Below are positions 25,601 to 34,567 of a stretch of 64,000 bases of DNA, one piece after another. A program made the position numbers and the translations under genes. The notes under the pieces are model-generated. The model saw nothing but the letters and a program-made list of their open reading frames with translations, had not been told where the DNA came from and did not search any database. Source of the DNA: an uncultured Myxococcales bacterium (lineage in GTDB: Bacteria; Myxococcota_A; UBA9042); NCBI GenBank assembly GCA_903929795.1, contig CAIYWC010000208.1, positions 1-64,000 of the forward strand. The letters are read 5' to 3'. Positions within the stretch are counted from its first letter, which is position 1; every line of letters starts with the position of its first letter.

Positions 25601-28105
25601 CTACTTCTGAAAATCGCTCGCGGCGCGGGGTTCCAGCTTGTCGTTGCTGAACGAGTAGAACAGCACACCGCGAATCCACTGGAACGCGTCGCCCACGCTT
25701 GGCCGCGCCAAATCCGTTCCCCAGACGATGAGTTCGTCGTCGATTCGGAAGTTGCCGGTCATCAGCACTTCGCCAAAATCCTGCGTCGGCTTGGTCGGGT
25801 CCGCATCCGCGTTCTGCTGCAACACCGTCAGCGGTCCCACCTGCAGCAACAGCGCCCGGTACGCTGGCGACTGCGAGTCGTCGGTCAGGACGCTTACGTC
25901 GACGGCCAGCGGCACCAGCGTCGCGATCCCGCCGGATTTCTGCAGCGTCGCGTTTTGCAGGATGCGCCGCCCGGTCAGATCCGCCACGACGCCCGACGCG
26001 ATCACCTGCTGGCCCAGCTTGGGCAGCGCCTGGCCGGTCGCCAACTGCATCTCGATCCCGCCGTACAGCACCGTCGGCACCTGCTGCGCCCACACGCGCG
26101 CGGGGTTCGGCGACTTCGCCGCCTTCGCCACCGTCACCACCAGAACCGGCGTCTTGACCTGCTGGCCGGAGACGCCATTTCCCAAACTCTGATTGATTTC
26201 GGTAATATCCGCGGGAAGCACCGGGCACAGCGCCGGGCCCGGGTTGGCCTGCGTCGGGCACGGATCACAGACATCGCCTTTGCCGTCGCCATCGGTGTCT
26301 TTCTGGTCCGCGTTGGCCATGTTCGGGCAATTGTCGCTCGCGTTGGGCACGCCGTCGCCGTCCAGGTCGTCCGGCCCCGGCTTGGGGCAAACGGTGGCGT
26401 TGGGCACGATCGGGCAGACGTCGCACGCGTCGCCGACCTTGTCCGCGTCCAGGTCGCCCTGGTCCGGGTTCCAAACGGTGGGGCAGTTGTCCAGCGCATT
26501 CGCCAATCCGTCACCGTCGCTATCGCCGGCACTGGGCTCCGCGCCCACGACGTCGCAATTCATCAGCGCGTCCGCATCCGCGCCGCACTTGAACAGCGGC
26601 CACAGGCTGTACGCGTACGTGTACGCCGCGGCCGGCTTGTCGGCGATCAGCGCCGCCGCGAGCGTATTTTGCAGCACGGTCTGCACGTCCGACCAGCTCT
26701 CGGTCCCGCTCGCCAGCGTGGCATCCTTGCTGCAGATCGCCTTCTTCTGGCCGCACGCGTCAAAGGCGTCGCAACCGGTCGGCTGCAGCGCCGCGACCAG
26801 CGCCGCGTCGCCGTAGACCGGCTTGCCGGCGATCAGCACGAGCTTCACCGTCTCCGGTCTCGCCGCGATCACCGACTTGGCCGGCGTGCTCCGATCGCCG
26901 GAAAATACAGAAATATCCGCCAAATAGCCCGTCGCCAGCCGGCCGATGTCGCCTTGCGCGCCCAGCGCCTTGGCCGCCTCGGTCGTCACCATGTGCAGCA
27001 CCCGATCGTCGGTCAGCAGCCCGCCCCAGCGCCTGTCGCTCAGCCGCTTGGCACACTTCATTTCGTCCAGCTGGTTCATCGAGCCCGACGGCGTCCAATC
27101 CGGGCCCAGCGCCACCGTCATGCCGAGGTTCAGCGCCGTCGGCACCCGCGTCGTGTCGCCGTACAGGTCCAGGTTGGACTGCGGCGACCAAATCAGCTGG
27201 ATGCCAACCTGCTGCGCGTCCGCCAGCTCCGTGCCGCCAAGGCCCGTGGCGTGAATGAGCGAAACCCCTGGAAGCGCCAAGCCTTTATCCACCAGCGCGT
27301 ACCACTCCGCTTTGGCGCCGGCGTCCACGCCTTCGCCGAGGTGCAGGATCAGCCCGGACACCGAGCCGGTCTTCAGCCCCGCGGCCCAAGCCGCCGCCGC
27401 CGTCGCCGTCGTGCCGCTGATCTTGGTCACCTGCGTGTCGATCGTGTAGCCGGACAGCCCGCTCGCGCCGTGCGTGTCGTCCAGATCGCGCACCAAGCCT
27501 TTGGCGCACGCCGGCACCGACGAAGTCACGCCCTGAATCGACGTCGTGCCCGCGACAATTTCCCGCAATTCCGTCCACTTGACCACTTCGCACAGCGACT
27601 TGCTGTAGGTCGTGCTCTGCGGCAGCTTGAACGCCAGGTAGCTCGCATCGCCCTGCCACTGGTAGCGATCGCCGTATTTTTTGGTGTGCTGCCAACGCGG
27701 CAAGTGGTTGTATGTGCCGTGATCGTGCGGGTTGATGAGGCCCGGCGTGATGATGCCTTCGGTGCACAACACGGTCGCCTTGCCCGCGCCGGCGGTCGCG
27801 CTGCAATCCTGGCCGACGCACAGGATCTTGCCGGTGACGGTGGAGACAAAGACCTCGCCGTCGTTGATCGTTACGTCGCCGGTCCACAGCGTGCCGCGCA
27901 AGCGCACCAGCGTCGGATCGCCGGAGACGGGCACGCACGTGCTCGCTGTCACGTCGGCGGCGGTGTCGAGGCTGGCGTCGTCGGCGGTCGCAGAATCATC
28001 CGCGCCCGTGTCCGCAGGCGCCGCGCAGGCGGCCAACCCGCAGACCGCAAGCGCGGCGATGGCGCGGGCCAGCCAGGGACTCCAGAAACCAGCGTTTGTG
28101 CGCAT
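25601..28105 (-). CDS. Amidohydrolase fused to calcium-repeat and C-terminal beta domain, lipoprotein
   Basis: 834 residues. Lipoprotein signal ARAIAALAVCGLAACAAP, then a D/T/A-rich linker. Residues about 60-480 form an amidohydrolase of the AtzB/MtaD/guanine-deaminase type: GIITPGLINPHDHGTYNHL (metal HxH), a later LIHATGLGG and ALGPDWTPSG (Asp). Residues about 545-640 hold thrombospondin type 3-like calcium motifs (DSDGDGLANALDNCP, DLDGDGVPNASDNCP, DTDGDGKGDVCDPCP). The last 190 residues are a separate beta domain (PVLVVTVAKAAKS on). ATG 28105 has GGAGG six bases upstream. The substrate is unknown. The catalytic metal sites look intact, so it may be an active surface-attached hydrolase. Confidence 0.85.
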   Translation of the reverse strand: MRTNAGFWSPWLARAIAALAVCGLAACAAPADTGADDSATADDASLDTAADVTASTCVPVSGDPTLVRLRGTLWTGDVTINDGEVFVSTVTGKILCVGQDCSATAGAGKATVLCTEGIITPGLINPHDHGTYNHLPRWQHTKKYGDRYQWQGDASYLAFKLPQSTTYSKSLCEVVKWTELREIVAGTTSIQGVTSSVPACAKGLVRDLDDTHGASGLSGYTIDTQVTKISGTTATAAAAWAAGLKTGSVSGLILHLGEGVDAGAKAEWYALVDKGLALPGVSLIHATGLGGTELADAQQVGIQLIWSPQSNLDLYGDTTRVPTALNLGMTVALGPDWTPSGSMNQLDEMKCAKRLSDRRWGGLLTDDRVLHMVTTEAAKALGAQGDIGRLATGYLADISVFSGDRSTPAKSVIAARPETVKLVLIAGKPVYGDAALVAALQPTGCDAFDACGQKKAICSKDATLASGTESWSDVQTVLQNTLAAALIADKPAAAYTYAYSLWPLFKCGADADALMNCDVVGAEPSAGDSDGDGLANALDNCPTVWNPDQGDLDADKVGDACDVCPIVPNATVCPKPGPDDLDGDGVPNASDNCPNMANADQKDTDGDGKGDVCDPCPTQANPGPALCPVLPADITEINQSLGNGVSGQQVKTPVLVVTVAKAAKSPNPARVWAQQVPTVLYGGIEMQLATGQALPKLGQQVIASGVVADLTGRRILQNATLQKSGGIATLVPLAVDVSVLTDDSQSPAYRALLLQVGPLTVLQQNADADPTKPTQDFGEVLMTGNFRIDDELIVWGTDLARPSVGDAFQWIRGVLFYSFSNDKLEPRAASDFQK

Positions 28106-28160
28106 CGGCGACCTCCGGGCGCGCGAGGGTAGCACACTTGCCCCGGGCACCGTCGAATCC

Positions 28161-28189
28161 GTGACAACTTCATCGGACAACGCTACACT
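28161..28189 (+). promoter_or_regulatory. Promoter of the Kazal-type lipoprotein gene
   Basis: GTGACA, 17 bases, TACACT in the 209-base divergent gap. Predicted start near 28196, leaving a 5' leader of about 119 bases in which nothing structured was recognised. Confidence 0.55.
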
Positions 28190-28314
28190 TCCCGAAGATT
28201 CGGCGCATCCGGCTCAGGGGAAGTCGGGTGTCAGCCGTAGCCGCGCTGCAGACACAGCAGGCCACCCCCGAACGCGATGTCGAAACTGACCGAACTTGTA
28301 TGCGAGGCCACATC

Positions 28315-29739
28315 ATGAACGCACGAACTCTGCTAAACTTTCGCGTCTCGACCCTGTGTCGACTCCTGGCGGCCGGCAGCCTGATCGCGGGCCTGAGCCT
28401 CGCGGGCTGCGGCACGGCGAAGGCGACCGACACCGACACGGGAGCCGGGACCGATGACATCGCCAACGGCGACCTCGGCGTGACGGACGATGGCACCGGC
28501 GACTCGACCGATGACGTCGCGGACACCGTCGGTCAGGACACGCCGAACTCGGACAGCCAGACCGACGTCACCACCCCCGGCGACACGACCGGCGACACCT
28601 TGGTCGACAGCGTGAATCCCGGCAGCGACGCGACCGGCGACGTCCCGGACGCCAAGCCCGACGTCCCGACGCTGCCGATCTGCGCCGCCGCCAAAGGCAA
28701 CTGCAAGCTCTGCTCGCTGTGTGGCGACTATCCGATTTGCACGCTCAAGGCGCTCGGCCAGCCGGACCTTGCGACGTATCCGAATGATTGCATGGCGATC
28801 TGCGCGCTGAACGCCGTGAACTGGCCGACCGAAGTCGGTGCATCGCTCTGGCCCGCGGAATGCCCGGCCTGCCCGTACTGCACGCCGTCGGACCTCAAGG
28901 TCGCCAACGACCAGTGGTGCGTGACAACGACCGCCGGCACCCAGGTCAACGTCGACCACCCGTGCGAAATCGGCTGCGTGACCAACGCCAAGATGCAAGC
29001 CGACGGCAAGACGCCGGTCGCCAACAAGGGCGCCTGCAAGCTGGCGTGCACCCAGCCCGTCGCCAGCGGCGGCCCCGGCTGCACGCTGAGCGGCCAGCCG
29101 ATCTGCGCCAAGGAAGACAACACGACCTACAACAACCAGTGCCAGATGGAGAACTGCAACGTCAAGGGCTGCTACTCCGGCACCACGCCGACCACCGGTT
29201 GCGCGCCCGGGAAGATGACCAAGGAGTGCGACGGCGCCTGCTACGACGCCACCAAGACGCCAAGCTGCACCAGCGCGTGCTCGCCGGTCTGCGGCATCAA
29301 GCAGGTCAAGCTGACCACCGGCCAGACGCTGCCGGTCGGCATGAGCTACCGTTCGTCCTGCATCGCCGCCGCTGACGGCGCGTCCGTGGGCAACTGCACC
29401 GGCATCAGCGCGACGCCGTCCGACGCGTGCGCCGCCGGCACGTTGTACCAAGCGCGGGGCTGCTGCCCGGACGTCGAGTACAGCATCGTCCACCCGGTGT
29501 GCGGCTCCAAGACCGTGCCCGGCCAGCCCGACCAGTGGGTGACCTTCCAGAATCAGGGCGAATACGACTGCCTCAAGGACGCCACGTGGACGTTCCAGTA
29601 CCCGGATGCGTGCATCTGCAACTGCAACAACAACGACGCGCCGGTGTGCGGCGCCAACGGTTTCACCTACCAGAATGCCTGCCAGGCCAAGTGCTACAAC
29701 GGCCAGGACTTCACGTACACGACCGGTCCCTGCCCGTAG
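28315..29739 (+). CDS. Cysteine-rich lipoprotein with Kazal-like domain
   Basis: 474 residues. Lipobox LIAGLSLAGCG at residue about 32, a long D/T/G-rich linker to about residue 125, then about 45 cysteines in irregular blocks. The C-terminal block CICNCNNNDAPVCGANGFTYQNACQAKC fits the Kazal-type protease-inhibitor pattern (C..C....PVCG..G.TY.N.C...C; quoted in parts). Earlier blocks with PICAKEDNTTYNNQCQ and SPVCGIKQ look like diverged Kazal units. A role in blocking proteases or in surface binding is inference. Start ATG has GAGG seven bases upstream. Convergent with the siroheme genes, 4-base gap. Confidence 0.82.
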   Translation: MNARTLLNFRVSTLCRLLAAGSLIAGLSLAGCGTAKATDTDTGAGTDDIANGDLGVTDDGTGDSTDDVADTVGQDTPNSDSQTDVTTPGDTTGDTLVDSVNPGSDATGDVPDAKPDVPTLPICAAAKGNCKLCSLCGDYPICTLKALGQPDLATYPNDCMAICALNAVNWPTEVGASLWPAECPACPYCTPSDLKVANDQWCVTTTAGTQVNVDHPCEIGCVTNAKMQADGKTPVANKGACKLACTQPVASGGPGCTLSGQPICAKEDNTTYNNQCQMENCNVKGCYSGTTPTTGCAPGKMTKECDGACYDATKTPSCTSACSPVCGIKQVKLTTGQTLPVGMSYRSSCIAAADGASVGNCTGISATPSDACAAGTLYQARGCCPDVEYSIVHPVCGSKTVPGQPDQWVTFQNQGEYDCLKDATWTFQYPDACICNCNNNDAPVCGANGFTYQNACQAKCYNGQDFTYTTGPCP

Positions 29740-29743
29740 CCCA

Positions 29744-30397
29744 CTAGCGCGGACGTTGCGGCGGCTCGGATTGCAGCGCCGCCGCAACGGCCTCGCGCAG
29801 GTCCGGCTCCGGCCGACGCAGCAGCGCCCACGGCTGGCGCGCCAGCCACCGCAACGCCGCCGTCCGATTCGGCAACAGCGCGTCCCCCGGATGCTGCGCC
29901 TTCAACCATTGGCGGATCGCGCCGTAACGCTGCACAAGCACAGCGATATCGTCTGGCCACGCCGCCCGCGCCTCGCGCGCCAGCCGTCCGGTCAGCCCCG
30001 GCGCCAGACCCGCGCTGCCGACCGCCAGCGTCAGCGACCCCGCGTCTTCTTGGGCCATCAGCTGCACGCTGCACGCCTCCGGCACGTCCGCGGCGTTGCA
30101 CAGCAGGTGGCGCGCCTCGCAGGCCGCGAACACTTCGCCATCAACGCGATCGCGGCCCGTCGCCGTCAGACAGAACCAGACACCGTCGAGGTCGGCCGGG
30201 ACAAAGCGCCGCTGCGCCAGCTGAACCGTGCCAGCCGCCGCGAGCGCATGAATCTCCGGCAGCACGTCGGGCGCCACGATGGTCACCTGCGCCTTGGCCG
30301 CCAGCAATCGGGCAATCTTGCCCAGCGCCACCGGTCCCGCGCCAACGACCAGCACGCGCCGGTCGCGCAGCAGCAAGGCAACGGCCAGCGGCGTCAT
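29744..30397 (-). CDS. Precorrin-2 dehydrogenase / sirohydrochlorin ferrochelatase
   Basis: 217 residues, the N-terminal CysG/Met8/SirC type. It oxidises precorrin-2 to sirohydrochlorin and in some members inserts iron. Seen: Rossmann motif VLVVGAGPVALGKIARLL, a short helix with LCNAADVPEACSVQLMA (family 'NvvDdp..csf..pa'), GSLTLAVGSAGLAPGLTGRLAREA. The start ATG overlaps the cobA stop by 4 bases, and together they form a split siroheme pathway in place of a fused CysG. The family's usual C-terminal dimer helix region is present. Whether it chelates iron cannot be told. Confidence 0.9.
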   Translation of the reverse strand: MTPLAVALLLRDRRVLVVGAGPVALGKIARLLAAKAQVTIVAPDVLPEIHALAAAGTVQLAQRRFVPADLDGVWFCLTATGRDRVDGEVFAACEARHLLCNAADVPEACSVQLMAQEDAGSLTLAVGSAGLAPGLTGRLAREARAAWPDDIAVLVQRYGAIRQWLKAQHPGDALLPNRTAALRWLARQPWALLRRPEPDLREAVAAALQSEPPQRPR

Positions 30398-31161
30398 GGC
30401 CGGTCCTGCGGGAGCCGCTCGCGCAGCGCGGCGACGTGGCCGATCACGACAACCGCGGGCGCCGTGAGCACGTGGGTGGCCAAATCTGCCGCACAGGTCG
30501 CGAGCGTCGATTGCCACGTGCGCGCCTGCGGCCAGGACGCGTGCATCACGAACGCGATCGGCAGCGTGCCCGGGTAGCCGAGCGCTTCCAGCTGCGGCAA
30601 CCACTGCGCCAGCGTGTGGACGCCCATCAGGACGACAAGCGTGCGGCGCGGCTCAAACGGCGGGAACGCCGGCAGCTGCCCGTGGTGTTGCGGATGGGCA
30701 GAAACGACGCAGAATGAATCGGCAACTCCGCGGTGCGTCGGCGGAATTCCCGCCAGCAGCGGTGCCGCAAGCGCGGACGAGACGCCCGGCACGACCTCGC
30801 ACGGGACGCCCGCCGCCGCCAGCGCCAGCGCCTCCTCGCTGCCACGACCCAGCACGTAGGGATCGCCACCCTTCAACCGCACCACTGCCAGATTCTGGCG
30901 CGCCAGATCGATCAGCAGCGCGTGGATTCCTTCCTGGCCCAAGCCATGGTCGCCACTGCGTTTTCCCGCGTCGATGCAGCGCGCCGCCAGCGCCGCATAG
31001 AGTTCGGGCTGCACCAGGCTGTCGTGCACGATGACGTCAGCGCTCTCCAGCAAGCGAAGTCCGCGAATCGTCAGGAGATCCGCCGCACCCGGCCCCGCGC
31101 CGACCAGGTACACGGTGCCTGGCTGGGCGCGGCGATGAGGCTGGGGCGAAAGCGGCGTCAT
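30394..31161 (-). CDS. cobA: Uroporphyrinogen-III C-methyltransferase
   Basis: 255 residues. SAM-dependent double methylation of uroporphyrinogen III to precorrin-2 (siroheme and possibly B12). Seen: VYLVGAGPGAADLLTIRGLRLL, VRLKGGDPYVLGRGSEEALAL, VVPGVSSALAAPLLAGIPPTHRG, and VVLMGVHTLAQWLP, all SUMT signatures. No Shine-Dalgarno motif precedes the ATG and a possible promoter ends only 9 bases before it, so the message may be nearly leaderless. No hemD fusion. Confidence 0.93.
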   Translation of the reverse strand: MTPLSPQPHRRAQPGTVYLVGAGPGAADLLTIRGLRLLESADVIVHDSLVQPELYAALAARCIDAGKRSGDHGLGQEGIHALLIDLARQNLAVVRLKGGDPYVLGRGSEEALALAAAGVPCEVVPGVSSALAAPLLAGIPPTHRGVADSFCVVSAHPQHHGQLPAFPPFEPRRTLVVLMGVHTLAQWLPQLEALGYPGTLPIAFVMHASWPQARTWQSTLATCAADLATHVLTAPAVVVIGHVAALRERLPQDRP

Positions 31162-31170
31162 GGGCCGCGC

Positions 31171-31200
31171 AGGCTAGCACGGCCGGCGGGCGCGCGTCAG
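31171..31200 (-). promoter_or_regulatory. Possible promoter of the siroheme genes
   Basis: Minus strand CTGACG, 18 bases, TAGCCT. The -10 box ends 9 bases before the cobA ATG, so initiation would fall almost at the start codon. Confidence 0.35.
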
Positions 31201-31260
31201 CCGGTGGCGGAAAACTGGCGAATTCGCAACGCGGATCTACGCTGGCGCCGGGGTACCTGC

Positions 31261-32073
31261 ATGACGATGGCGCACACGATGGTTCCGACGGTGAAATGGG
31301 CGCGCCTGCTGCGGCCGTTCGAGACGCTGGGCGCGGTCACGCTGTTCACGATCTCGGCGCTGAGCAAGACGCCGCGGCGGCCGTTTCGCGTCGCGCTGAT
31401 GACGCAAATTCTTGAATTTGTTGGCGTTGGCTCGCTCGGGATCGTGCTGCTGACCGGCGTTTTCACCGGCGCGGTCTTTGCCATCCAGACCGCGGTCGCG
31501 TTCGAGCTGTTCAACGCCAAGAGCCTGATCGGCGGCACGGTGGCGATCTCGCTGGTGCGCGAGCTGGCGCCGTCGCTAACTGCGCTGATGGTCGCCGGGC
31601 GCGTCGGTTCGGCGATGACGACGGAGCTGGGCACGATGCGCGTGACCGAGCAGATCGACGCGCTGGAGACGATGGCGGTCGACCCGGTCCATTACCTGGT
31701 GACGCCGCGGATCGTGGCGTGCACGCTGATGGTGCCGCTGCTGTCGATGTGCTTTAACGCGGTCGGCTTGGGCGGCGCCTACATCGCCGCGACGCAGGTG
31801 CTCGGCATCGACCGCGGCGAGTTCTTCAGCCGCATCTGGCCTTGGCTGGAGCCGCACGACATCGGCTGCACGCTGGTCAAGGGCACGTTTTTTGGCCTCG
31901 TCATCGGCGCGATCGCCTGCTACCGCGGCTTTCACGCGACCGGCGGCAGCCGCGGCGTCGGCCTCGCGACCACGGGCACCGTCGTCACCGCCTCGGCCGC
32001 GGTCCTGACGATGGACTACGTCATCACCTCGATTTGGCTCGTGATTTTCCCCAGCCAAGGCGGATTGGCGTAA
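31261..32073 (+). CDS. mlaE: MlaE-type ABC permease, orphan
   Basis: 270 residues, five or six membrane segments. MlaE family permease for phospholipid or lipid trafficking between the membranes. Seen: VGVGSLGIVLLTGVFTGAVFAIQ, FNAKSLIGGTVAISLVRELAPSLTALMVAGRVGSAMTTELGTMRVTEQIDALE (highly conserved EQIDAL motif; read in parts), KGTFFGLVIGAIACYRGF. The normal partners mlaF (ATPase) and mlaD (MCE protein) do not follow; they may lie elsewhere. The 3' end overlaps the convergent protease gene by 50 bases. Confidence 0.92.
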   Translation: MTMAHTMVPTVKWARLLRPFETLGAVTLFTISALSKTPRRPFRVALMTQILEFVGVGSLGIVLLTGVFTGAVFAIQTAVAFELFNAKSLIGGTVAISLVRELAPSLTALMVAGRVGSAMTTELGTMRVTEQIDALETMAVDPVHYLVTPRIVACTLMVPLLSMCFNAVGLGGAYIAATQVLGIDRGEFFSRIWPWLEPHDIGCTLVKGTFFGLVIGAIACYRGFHATGGSRGVGLATTGTVVTASAAVLTMDYVITSIWLVIFPSQGGLA

Positions 32074-33037
32074 GCGCGAGCAGCCAGAGCAAGTTCCACG
32101 GCGAGGTCGCGCGCCGGCTGGCTTGGCAGGAAAACGGCGACGCGTCCTTGCCGGAGTTTCCGTCGCCGCCGCTGGTGTCCGCGGCGTCCTTGCTGCTGCC
32201 GGCATCCGCGCCGCTGGCGGTCGCGCGCGATTGGCAAGTGCCTTCAGCCAAAGGGAAAACTCCGGCCGTGCCGCTGCAGGTCGTCCGGTAGAGTGTGCAG
32301 ACGCCGAGGATGTCGTCCGGGTTGAGCTGGCACTTGTACGTGTCAGCTGGCACCGCCGACGCCGCCATGGTCGCCTGCGCGACGAGCGAGTGGTTCAAGC
32401 CGAGCACGTGGCCGAGCTCATGGGTCAGCGGGATGCACAGCGGGTACGCCGCGGGCTTGGCCGGGCAATCGCTGTCGCAAAACGTGAACGCCGTGCCGTC
32501 GGCGCGCGGCGCGAGGTTGAACAGGATGTCGGTGTCGATGATCTCGCCGGTGGCCAGGTTCGCCGTCACGACGGTCTGCGCCGCGGCGAATTGGCTCCAC
32601 TGCCACTGTTTCGGGTCCGCGACCTGGATGACCCAATTGCCGTTGGCTTTCACACCCTTGCAGTTGAACGTCCCGTCGGCTTCGGCCTCCGCGCACGGCA
32701 AGCCCCACTGGGCGTGCGGGCTGACGCCGCCGTCCTCCAAAGCGACGCCCAGCGGGCTCTGGCCGCACGCGATCGGCAGGCAGTCGATGCCGCCGGGGTT
32801 CGTGCACAGGCCACACTGCACTTCATTCCAGGTCTTGAGCGCGGACAACAGCGCCGTGTGCACATCGGTTGCGGCGATGCCGCCGATGCCCGCGCTGTCG
32901 ACCGCCATCGTCACGGCTGGCGCGTCCACGGCGGGCGAGTACCAGCGATCCATGCAGCCAGTCCCGACTGTCGCCGGCACCCACGCGAACGCAGGCGAGG
33001 CAGCCATCAGCAGGAACAACGGCAGCGGGAAACGCAT
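32024..33037 (-). CDS. Matrixin-like metalloprotease, secreted
   Basis: 337 residues with a signal peptide (LPLFLLMAASPAFA). M10A-type zinc site HELGHVLGLNH (first His residue 206) with nearby Met-turn candidate ATMAAS. Ten or so Cys suggest a disulfide-rich domain. The C-terminus has a Ser/Asp/Gly linker, a Cys, a hydrophobic stretch (PWNLLWLLALTPIRLGW) and a basic tail, reminiscent of a MYXO-CTERM or rhombosortase sorting tail though not a clean match. ATG 33037 has GGAGG four bases upstream. The last 50 bases overlap the mlaE end on the other strand. Confidence 0.85.
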   Translation of the reverse strand: MRFPLPLFLLMAASPAFAWVPATVGTGCMDRWYSPAVDAPAVTMAVDSAGIGGIAATDVHTALLSALKTWNEVQCGLCTNPGGIDCLPIACGQSPLGVALEDGGVSPHAQWGLPCAEAEADGTFNCKGVKANGNWVIQVADPKQWQWSQFAAAQTVVTANLATGEIIDTDILFNLAPRADGTAFTFCDSDCPAKPAAYPLCIPLTHELGHVLGLNHSLVAQATMAASAVPADTYKCQLNPDDILGVCTLYRTTCSGTAGVFPLAEGTCQSRATASGADAGSSKDAADTSGGDGNSGKDASPFSCQASRRATSPWNLLWLLALTPIRLGWGKSRAKSR

Positions 33038-33078
33038 CGGACCTCCGCCAAGCAGCCTAGCAAACCCGCCGCGCGCCG

Positions 33079-33528
33079 TCACGGCAGATTCTCGGGTGGT
33101 TTCACCGGCATCCCGCGGGCCTGCAGGTACGCGCGCTTGAGCGCGAGCGCGTCCTCCTCACCGTCGTGCAAATGGCCGTCGCGCTCGGCCCAAATCCAGG
33201 CGCAGCGCGAGTACGGGAACGCCAAGCACGGGCCGACCACGCACGCGGTGGCGATCGCCGCGACGATGGTGACGGCGGTCGACGCCCCGGCCAGCAGCAA
33301 AGCGATGGTCTGCGCGCCGCAAACGGCGAGTGAAATTCCATAGCTGGCGTACATGGCGCCGAGAAAATAGCCGTTGCCTTTGTCGAACTGGTAGTCGCAG
33401 CGCGGGCAGCGGGCGTGCATGTGCACCGGCGAGCGGAACATCGCGCCTTCGCGGCACCGGGGACAGCGCAAAAGCAAGAGGGCGCGGACTTTGCTGCGCA
33501 ACGGGACGGGGCTGGCGGAACTGGACAA
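33079..33528 (-). CDS. DUF983 membrane protein with zinc-ribbon-like start
   Basis: 149 residues. LRCPRCREGAMFRSP...ARCPRCDYQF forms two CPxC knuckles, followed by two membrane helices (YASYGISLAVCGAQTIALLLAG; TAVTIVAAIATACVVGPCLAF). This is the DUF983 architecture; function unknown in the literature I recall, sometimes near cytochrome oxidase genes. TTG 33528 with AGGTG four bases upstream is the best start; TTG 33501 is possible. No ATG precedes the zinc knuckles in a sensible place. Confidence 0.78.
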   Translation of the reverse strand: MSSSASPVPLRSKVRALLLLRCPRCREGAMFRSPVHMHARCPRCDYQFDKGNGYFLGAMYASYGISLAVCGAQTIALLLAGASTAVTIVAAIATACVVGPCLAFPYSRCAWIWAERDGHLHDGEEDALALKRAYLQARGMPVKPPENLP

Positions 33529-33619
33529 GCGGCACCTACGTTGGACGCATAGAATGCCGCACGCGCCGTCGCACAACAAGCGATTTGCCCGAGAACCGCC
33601 TTTGTGGCACGGTGCGGCC

Positions 33620-34552
33620 ATGAAGAACCTGGCCCTGATCATCACGTTTTGCTCCGCGCTTCTGGCGTGCCACCCGGCGGCCACCGCGTCAGGCGATCCG
33701 GGCACGCAAGACGACGCGACGGACGACACAAGCGATGACGCCGGTGGCGACGGCGGCGACGCGCCCGGCTGCATGGCGATCGGCTGCCCGTGCACCGTCA
33801 ACAGCGACTGCACGTCCAAGCTCTGCGGCGCCAAGCTCGTGTGCGTGACGTGCATCGCCACGAACGGCGGCGTGGAGAAATGCGACGGTTTGGACAACAA
33901 TTGCAACGGCTTGACCGACGAGAGCACGTGCCCAGGCGACGGCCACTGCATGCTCGGCGCCTGCGACGGGACCAGCAACAAATGCCACATGGTCGCCGCG
34001 CAGGATCTCTTGTCGTGCGACGACGGCAATGCGTGCACGCTCGGCGACAAGTGCGCGACAGGCGTCTGCGCGGGCGAAGCCAACACGTGCGTCGACGGCA
34101 ATCCGTGCACGAGCGAAGCCTGCGACCCGGCGACGGGCTGCGTCTATCTGCCGATGGCGGTGACGTGCGACGACGGCAACGCCTGCACGTTGGCCGACAC
34201 CTGCACCGGGACGGTCTGCGCCGGCAGCGCGAAGGACTGCACGGACAGCAACCCGTGCACGACCGACAGCTGCGCGGGCGGTATCTGCCTCTCCACGGCC
34301 AATACGGCCACGTGCGATGACGGCAACGCCTGCACGACCGGCGACGTCTGCGCCAACCTCCTCTGCGCCGGCGTGACGAACTGCCAGGACGGCGATCCCT
34401 GCACGTTGGACACCTGCGGCGCCGGCAACACGTGCACGCACACGCCCAGGACCGGCTGGCTCGCGCCCCTATGCGCGACTTGCGCGCCGGGCTTCAGCGG
34501 GACCGACTGCGGCGCGTGCACCGATTCCGCCAAGAGCTGGCCAGATTGTTGA
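33620..34552 (+). CDS. CTDC-repeat lipoprotein, short paralogue
   Basis: 310 residues. Lipobox ALIITFCSALLACHP, D/G-rich linker, a KCDGLDNNCNGLTDE segment typical of the putative metal-binding 'Cys-rich DGxDNNCNG' motif, then about six units of CDDGNACTxxDxC / CxDSNPCTTDSC type, and a final EGF-like CATCAPGFSGTDCGAC. It is the small relative of the 1,491-residue protein at 2140, without its globular C-terminal domain. Divergent from the DUF983 gene. A surface or binding role is guessed only. Confidence 0.85.
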   Translation: MKNLALIITFCSALLACHPAATASGDPGTQDDATDDTSDDAGGDGGDAPGCMAIGCPCTVNSDCTSKLCGAKLVCVTCIATNGGVEKCDGLDNNCNGLTDESTCPGDGHCMLGACDGTSNKCHMVAAQDLLSCDDGNACTLGDKCATGVCAGEANTCVDGNPCTSEACDPATGCVYLPMAVTCDDGNACTLADTCTGTVCAGSAKDCTDSNPCTTDSCAGGICLSTANTATCDDGNACTTGDVCANLLCAGVTNCQDGDPCTLDTCGAGNTCTHTPRTGWLAPLCATCAPGFSGTDCGACTDSAKSWPDC

Positions 34553-34567
34553 TAGCCCGGCTGCGGG

